A stretch of 64,000 nt of DNA from Toxorhynchites rutilus septentrionalis (lineage: Eukaryota; Arthropoda; Insecta; Diptera; Culicidae): NCBI RefSeq assembly GCF_029784135.1, contig NC_073746.1:161547608-161611607 (forward strand), written 5' to 3'. Below, one piece after another: positions 58,177 through 64,000 of this stretch. The translations under genes were made by a program, and so were the position numbers. The notes beneath the pieces are model-generated. The model had not been told where the DNA came from. It did no database searches and worked only from the letters and a program-made list of their open reading frames with translations. The first letter of the stretch is position 1. Every line of letters begins with the position of its first letter.

Positions 58177-58778
58177 ATGGCATTCAAAGTAAGTTTTGAA
58201 TTTAGTAGAATATTTGAAAACTTTTAAAATATGTCCTGTTTCTGTTCTAGTTCATCCCACTGTTTGCGCTATTGGCTGTAGCCAGCGCTGGACTGCTGCC
58301 AGCTCAGCCTCTGCACTACCAGCAGGCTTTCCATGCTGCATCACCAGTTTACCACCAACAACCCCTCCTGAAGACCCTTTCTCAACCAACTCTGGTTGCG
58401 CAACCAACTTACGTGAAAACTATCGCTCAGCCAACCCTTGTGAAAACTATTGCCCAACCCACATACGTTAAACAGCTAGAGGTAGAGGCCCCAGCCAACT
58501 ACGAATTCTCGTACTCCGTCCACGATACCCACACCGGTGACATCAAGAGCCAGCAAGAAACTCGCCACGGAGATCGGGTTCATGGACAATACAGTCTGCT
58601 CGATGCCGATGGCCACCACCGCATCGTCGATTACACCGCTGACGATCACAACGGATTCAACGCCGTAGTCCGTCGTGAACCCTCCGGCATCAAGGTTGCC
58701 CAGCCAGTGACCAAGATTATTGCCCAGCCGGTCCAGAAAGTTATTGCCCAGCCTGCGTACTACTCTAGCCACTACTAA
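58177..58778 (+). CDS. RR-2 cuticle protein with AQPTLVKT repeats (gene 7)
   Basis: Predicted secreted chitin-binding cuticle protein of 179 aa. Exon 1 (58177-58188) MAFK; intron 58189-58250; exon 2 (58251-58778). Signal peptide about 1-17. Repeat region 42-79 with [24 protein letters not shown] and [11 protein letters not shown]-2 domain 88-148: [20 protein letters not shown] to [16 protein letters not shown]. After the domain the repeat theme returns ([19 protein letters not shown]), so AQP units flank the chitin-binding domain on both sides. Ends SSHY. Tandem partner of gene 6, which shares exon layout, repeats and domain. Confidence 0.96.
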
Positions 58779-60083
58779 GAAGGATTTGTTGTCTGTTAAT
58801 GGTCCGGTAATCGCGTTATAGAATAGGTAGTTGAATTTCGAAAATACAAAACGTTGTACGAATTGAGTCATAAAATGTGGTTTTACATATTCTATTGTTT
58901 CCTCACGTCATTCCTGGATATCAGCTGATTTGTGCGTAGTGGCGTTCTTTTCATCGTTCGATCTACGGTTTAAGAACCATTCCATTCCCCCCTTTGATAA
59001 CTTTTTACTTCTGCTTCAATGACACTAATAATCTCAGAGTATATTGATATAGTATTACATGAGTATTTTTTATTAGTACTTGATTGAAATTTCTCTATCA
59101 AATAACAGTCTTCGATTGTATCCTGAGTAGCTAACTCGATAAGTTGATTTGAATATTCAATTATTTTTCATATTAATGCTGATGATCGTCGGCCGAAAGT
59201 AGAAAATGTAAACAAAAATAGGAAATCAAATGATACTCCGCATGGAGATGTGCTTTTTTATTTTTGAAATTCAAGGTTTCAAGCGATTTCATAATTGAAT
59301 TTGATTCATAGGCGGGAAAGTTGATGTTGAAGGGGAATTGGAGAAATCAGAATCAGGTGAATTCTTTTTATGTGACAACTATTCATTTTTGTTTTGAATT
59401 GAAACAGAAATATATTCGAATTTGACAGTTGTTAATATGGATAAGAAGCACCGAGGAAAAGTTTGCGATGAATTTGTTACGTTAGAGTGCTCATACATAC
59501 TGTTCGACCGAAGCCAAATATTAATAATATTTTTTGGCAGATAAAATTTGAAAAACGTGTACTGATCGAATATATTCGACACAAAACACGACAATCAAAT
59601 ATTCAGTTATTGGATTCCTAAAATATTTTTTCGACCTGTTCTACAATCCTGTAGGTACATGGTTAGGTTACCTTAAGTATTTCAGTCGATTTTTTTGACA
59701 ATGAATGTTTGACATTGTTCACCACTGTTGATAACAAATAATGTGTGTACAAATTTCAAACCATATGTTTTACCTCCGAGCAAACAATGTAGGGCCATCT
59801 TAACCCCTTGCCATATTATTTAATTTCTAACAGCATGGATCAAACAAGAACACAACGAGTCGTTCCCTTACTATGCTGTGCGGACGTGCCTGAATTGTGC
59901 CGGGAATGAGACAAGTTTCGAGTCTTGCTTTGATTTCACACAAACACCATGCACCTGGAGTTATGCAATCATTTCACAACGAGTGAGATTCGATGGTGTA
60001 CGTTCTGGCACAGTGTAATCGCCACTAGTTTCATTCGACGTTGTACGCGAAAGTGTTAATGGCTGTGACATAATCAAAGTCAT
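58779..60083. other. Intergenic, nothing recognised
   Basis: 3' flank of gene 7 and A+T-rich sequence; no coding frame or repeat partner seen. Confidence 0.45.
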
Positions 60084-60095
60084 CTTCGAAAAGAT

Positions 60096-60363
60096 CTTCT
60101 TCTTCTAGGACGTTCCAATGGAACTTTTGCCTTCTCAACGTAGCATTACTTGCGTCATTTTTTATTAGTAGCACTTGGTTGAGATTTCTATGCCGAATAA
60201 CACGCCTTGAATGTACTCTCGAGTGGCAAGCTCTAGAATACGCGTGACCACAGTGCAAGTCAGAAGAATTTTCTTCGACGAATAATCTCCCGATCAGAAC
60301 GGGAATCGAACCCGAACCCCCAGCATGATAGTGTGGGACGCTAACCACTCGACCACGGGAGCA
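60096..60363 (-). mobile_element. tRNA-derived SINE, family 1, minus-strand copy
   Basis: Box B and box A read on minus at about 60300-60355. A perfect 12-bp target duplication 'cttcgaaaagat' (60084-60095, 60364-60375) bounds it, with the (aag)n tail next to the left duplication. Confidence 0.88.
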
Positions 60364-60377
60364 CTTCGAAAAGATAC

Positions 60378-60542
60378 TACAGGCAAATCTGGTTTTGTGC
60401 GATCCATTTTTGTGCGATTTTATTCTGAAATTGGGACTTGAATCACACAAACCAATAGCACAAACAATAAAATTGCACGAAAACAGTTACACAAATGAGG
60501 AATTGCCCAAAATGCGATCGAACAAAAACAGGTTTGCCTGTA
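60378..60542. mobile_element. Small MITE-like TIR element
   Basis: TACAGGCAAATCTG at the left and CAGGTTTGCCTGTA at the right; inner 'tttgtgcgat' and 'gcgatcgaacaaa' extend the inverted repeat. 165 bp, non-coding. The ends resemble the element at 34479-34989. Confidence 0.75.
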
Positions 60543-60546
60543 CTTC

Positions 60547-61060
60547 TAATATGTACATAAGGGTGCCAATGAAAATGGTCATCTGGAATTTCAACAAGTT
60601 ACTCCACAAAAAATGTTTACCGCCGTTCGAAAAAACACCCTATGCAAAGTCTCAACGTATGCATTAACTAGCGTCATTTATTAATACATAGTTGAGATTT
60701 CTTAAGCCAAATAACACGCCTTGAATGTATTCCGAGGGGCAAGCTCTAGAATACGCGTGACCACAGTGCAAGTCGAAGGAAAATTCTTTGACTAAAAATC
60801 CCCCGGCCAGAACGGGAATCGAACCCGAACACCCGGCATGATAATGTGAGACGCTAACCACTCGGCCACGGGTGCACCATATTTTGAATTTCGAAATTTT
60901 GATGTCAAATCTCTTAAAATTGCCTGAAACGTCGAGATCTACTGTCATCTCGAAAAAAATGTTTTGTCAAAAATCAACACTCGGGGACTCACCACCGCGT
61001 GATTTTTCGGTATTCAAAAACTTAAATTTCCAGTTTGTTCGAATTTACGCACTACATTAG
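60547..61060 (-). repeat. Diverged repeat related to 2060-2780, split by a SINE
   Basis: 'gggtgccaatgaaaatggt' (60561-60579) mirrors 2753-2771, and 60895-61010 matches sequence near 2060-2130 and the 'cgacactcgg' text near 1830. The SINE 60647-60877 lies between. Confidence 0.55.
60647..60877 (-). mobile_element. tRNA-derived SINE, family 1, 3'-shortened copy
   Basis: Complete tRNA-like head (box A 'tggccgagtgg' on minus near 60865) and body, but it stops at 'catacgttgaga' without the usual last 50 bp and (aag)n tail. Confidence 0.8.
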
Positions 61061-61320
61061 CGATTGTGTGCTCTGTAGGCCGTCCATGACGACCAAAATC
61101 CGTCCGTAATGCTCGAAAAACATTTGCCGGTTTTTCATCATTTTTATAGTATAATTTAACAAAATTAACACGTTGTGCGATGCTTAAACGTTCCATATTG
61201 TAAAATGGCAGACATTCAACTAACGATATGACGCTTTAGTTGACAGCTATGTCAAACGGTTGGCAGCGCAGGGCTGTATACTTTCGGAAGCCCGAAATGG
61301 AAAACCCTGTATATCGCCAA
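61014..61320 (-). pseudogene. Transposase N-terminal fragment (HTH) with 5' end
   Basis: 60 codons (61014-61196): MERLSIAQRVNFVKLYYKN, then a helix-turn-helix-like FRALRTDFGRHGRPTEHTIANVVRKFEQTG, typical of the DNA-binding start of some mariner-like transposases. The 5' leader runs to 61320, where 'tacagggttttccatttcgg' on minus looks like an element end. The catalytic domain is missing. Confidence 0.7.
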
Positions 61321-61333
61321 AGCATTTCGTGTT

Positions 61334-62543
61334 TCATTTCAAGAAGCCTAGCATGGAATATGCTTTCGCAGTGGCTGAGGCGATGTGTTCCGCAAACCGC
61401 AGTGTACTGTCTACGAGAATCCCCAGGTCCTTTACGACACTCGTACGCTTCAAACTTGTCGTCGCCATTTTATAGTCGAAGACAATCGGTGTTCGTGGGC
61501 GGCTGAATGAAATTACGCAACATTTGTTGACATTGACTTCCATCCCGTTCAAACTGCACCATTCCAGAATCCTGTCGGTGTCCGATTGCAGCGCACAACA
61601 GTCTACAGGCGTTGAGACTGCTCGATACAATTTGAGATCGTCGGCATACATCAATTTGGGTGATTTCAGCGTTTTGCAAAGGTCGTTAATAAACAGAACG
61701 AAGAGCAACGGTCCCAAAATACTGCCTTGAGGTACTCCGGAATGTATCTGAAACGGGGCAGAGTAGGAATCACTAATTTTGACCGAGGAACTGCGCCCAG
61801 TAAGATAAGATAGAATCTAGGATGTCAGCCACTCCAGAAGTCCTATTTTTTTGTACTTTTCAACAGCTAGTAAGTGTGGCACTTTGTCGAAAGCTTTGGC
61901 AAAGTCAACATACACGGCGTCGACTTGCTGCCGTTTCTCCATTTTGTCTACCAGAGTCGATAAGAAGCTAAGCAAATTGGTTGTAGTCGAACGTTTTTTC
62001 ATAAAACCATGTTGATCGTCAGAAATTATGCATTTCGTAGACTGGTAGAGCACATCGTGTACCATTCCTTCGAAGACCTTCGGCAAACAGCTAAGAAAGG
62101 AGATCCCACGATAGTTCTCCACATCATTGAGCGACCCCGACTTATGAATTGGTGTGATGGATGCAAGTTTCCAGTTAGTGGGAAAGAATTTTTCACTAAG
62201 AGAACGGTTGAACAACATGCTCGCTGGAAAAGCGAGAGAGCTTGCACACTGTTTGATGAGGAATGGCGGTAATTTATCTGGCCCAGGTCCTTTTGATCCG
62301 TCGATAGAAATTTAGCTTGAGCAGGACTTCGTGTGTTGAGAAATGCATTCGAGGCACGTTCACATCGAACTGCGGAATACTGTTCAAGTAACTTTCAGTC
62401 AAAGTTGGTGAGTTATTACTTGACACACTTTGAAAGAAGGACGAAAACATATTCGCTGAATCCCGTGACGTGCTGGCGGCAATTCCCCGGTAACGCATGT
62501 TTTGAGGTCTATATTCTATAGACGTTCTAGTGGGGGTGAACAT
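61334..62543 (-). pseudogene. Broken non-LTR reverse transcriptase
   Basis: Minus-strand pieces in order: a linker segment (62274-62543, SANMFSSFFQSVSS); RT start and palm (61817-62218: FFPTNWKLASITPIHKSG, NYRGISFL, QHGFMKKRSTTTNL, VDFAKAFDKVPH); active-site part (61334-61717: GPLLFVLFINDL, LMYADDLKLYR, VKDLGILVDSTLRF). Frame breaks separate all three. The 3' part is lost at the transposon end near 61320. It is a different family from the 14-kb and 44-kb copies. Confidence 0.85.
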
Positions 62544-64000
62544 TGAAAATAATGTTTGAATAATTTGGAAAGAAAATCAGTGAAGCCCATCTAAAGGCGG
62601 GTTGGGGTGTAGAGGGATAAGTCCGATTGAGTTGAAGTGTTGAAATTTTGAAAGCTATAAAAAATTATAGGAGGTTGTGTCTAAGATACGACCGCATTAT
62701 TGACGTAGAACTACGCTGTTATTCTATACAAGTCGCTTATTCATACCTTCGGATATTATTCTATAATGCTGTGAAATTTTAGAAACAACTGCTTAGTAGA
62801 ATAATCCCTGAAATGGATTTTTCATTGTAGAATTTGTTGACGATAATTGATTGATGATTCATTCTTGCCCTCGCAAACAATACACTAGCTGATCGTAAGT
62901 CGCAATTTATTTCATGTCAATGCAATGAAAATTTACCTCGAACGCTTTTCTTTTTTTTTGGCCTTTTTCGCAATTGACATAGACTCGGCTAGAGTCGATT
63001 ATATACATGTTGCACCAGCACCATTATTCCACATCTCAATATATCTTTGTCACCGCTTGGAAACAACAACAATGACAACACTTGCAAGTATCAAATATCA
63101 TGCTACATGTTGTTTAGTATTTCCTTAAAGGAATCGCACCTCTAGGCATCGTTCGTACAACGTAAACCAAGCGCCAAACAAGCGTTCGCCATAGCATGCA
63201 TACAGAGCCATACATTGCTGGCTTGAAACTGCTAGGAATATAAAACACTTCTCATCAGTTTGCGCTATTCTCAAAAGAAATGCTTCGGTTAATATTACTG
63301 GCCTCGAAAAAAAGTTGTATTTCTTTCTCGTGCTCGAGAGAAACGCAGCTATCACCCTTAGTGGAGGAAGTTTTGCTACTGGCAAGCGAAACCACATACA
63401 AAATTCCAGAACGACATTTTCTTTCTCGGTGACTAAACAAGTGAAATAAACTCTTTCTGTTAATAAAAACCTCGAAAATAGTAGCAATAGCGCTAATGCA
63501 ATCTTAGCTGAAGGCAGTTTCGCAACTGGCACGCGAACCCAAATAACTTATAACATTCCAGTAACACATTCAAGATGCTTGGTATTCCCCAAATATTTTT
63601 GACGCACAACCTTAACGCCTGCTTCGCCATAACGTCAGTTTAATGCATTGATGCATTCTCAAAGGCACCAACGAAGCCCTTATGATGACGGAAAACAAAC
63701 AATGTTAACTGCTTGGAAAAAGACTGAATTATGCCACACAGCTTGTACTCTGCTGTAACACCCATCGATGCGAATTCGCTGATGAGTTTGTCAAGAGCGA
63801 CCGCCTTCATCACCAGCGGGGGGTGCTTGATTTTGGTTGCTGCCTGGGTAACGGCGTTTACATTTTCGACCGACGCGCCGAAATCGCCTACTTCGCTGTT
63901 GTGCGATGCGGTGTCACACTCGCGAAGGCTCGGTTCAGTGCGAGCGCTTTTCACTGCACCAACATTGCGTGCATCATTAGATGACGCTTGCCTCGAAATA
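62544..64000. other. Intergenic, with a tandem pair and an open frame at the window edge
   Basis: 'gcgattatatacatg'-type text near 62990 resembles family B. A diverged tandem pair (offset about 147 bp) shares 'gcaactggcacgcgaaccc' (63521-63539) with 'gctactggcaagcgaaacc' (63374-63392). A minus frame from 63640 stays open to the window edge (at least 110 codons, containing KHPPLVMKAV). I do not recognise it; a weak resemblance to histone H1 is not enough to call. Confidence 0.4.

Noticed and set aside
63640..63954. Histone H1 fragment
   Set aside because: Only a short HPP-containing stretch is reminiscent; the rest does not match the globular domain pattern.

Overview
This window looks like an A+T-rich, transposon-dense insect chromosome segment, most likely from a culicine mosquito such as Aedes or a relative. 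That placement is inference. It rests on eight Rebers-Riddiford (R&R) cuticle protein genes, an intact DD37E Tc1/mariner element (a class known from mosquitoes), tRNA-headed SINEs and many TA-flanked inverted-repeat elements. No tRNA or rRNA gene, CRISPR array or bacterial-type feature is visible.

The real host genes form a dispersed cuticle protein cluster: 6541-6993 (-), 16046-16491 (-), 25130-25598 (+), 31177-31642 (-), 38436-39014 (+), 46748-47579 (+), 52638-53254 (+) and 58177-58778 (+). All eight share one layout. A TATA box lies about 85-105 bp upstream of the ATG. A four-codon first exon encodes Met-X-(Phe/Ser)-Lys. A short phase-0 intron splits the signal peptide. One second exon carries the rest of the signal peptide and an R&R chitin-binding domain. 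Five genes (the first five listed) form a His/Glu-rich subfamily whose domain ends in a GKSGFIAQV version. Two (52.6 and 58.2 kb) are typical RR-2 proteins with [12 protein letters not shown] repeats. The one at 46.7 kb has a long charged tail. These are secreted structural proteins that would bind chitin in the exoskeleton.

The genes at 25.1 and 31.2 kb sit in facing arms of a 1.2-kb inverted duplication (about 24850-26045 and 29045-31940). Their second exons are identical over all 393 bp, while introns and outer flanks differ. The right arm was later hit by a 1684-bp palindromic Tc1-like element (29227-30910) with TA target duplication; the left arm keeps the matching empty site.

Most of the remainder is mobile DNA in nested layers. 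It includes an intact ITmD37E-type element (53585-54883) inside a SINE; a mariner with a two-base homopolymer frameshift (20151-21420) and three other mariner-like fragments; LOA/I-like non-LTR copies with RNase H (13412-15606, 9198-9463, 55387-56491); two other broken non-LTR elements (43275-45451, 61334-62543); two SINE families; fold-back elements; MITE-like elements; and several tandem arrays. Many insertions can be ordered in time because target duplications, or an uninterrupted copy of the target, are present in the same window.
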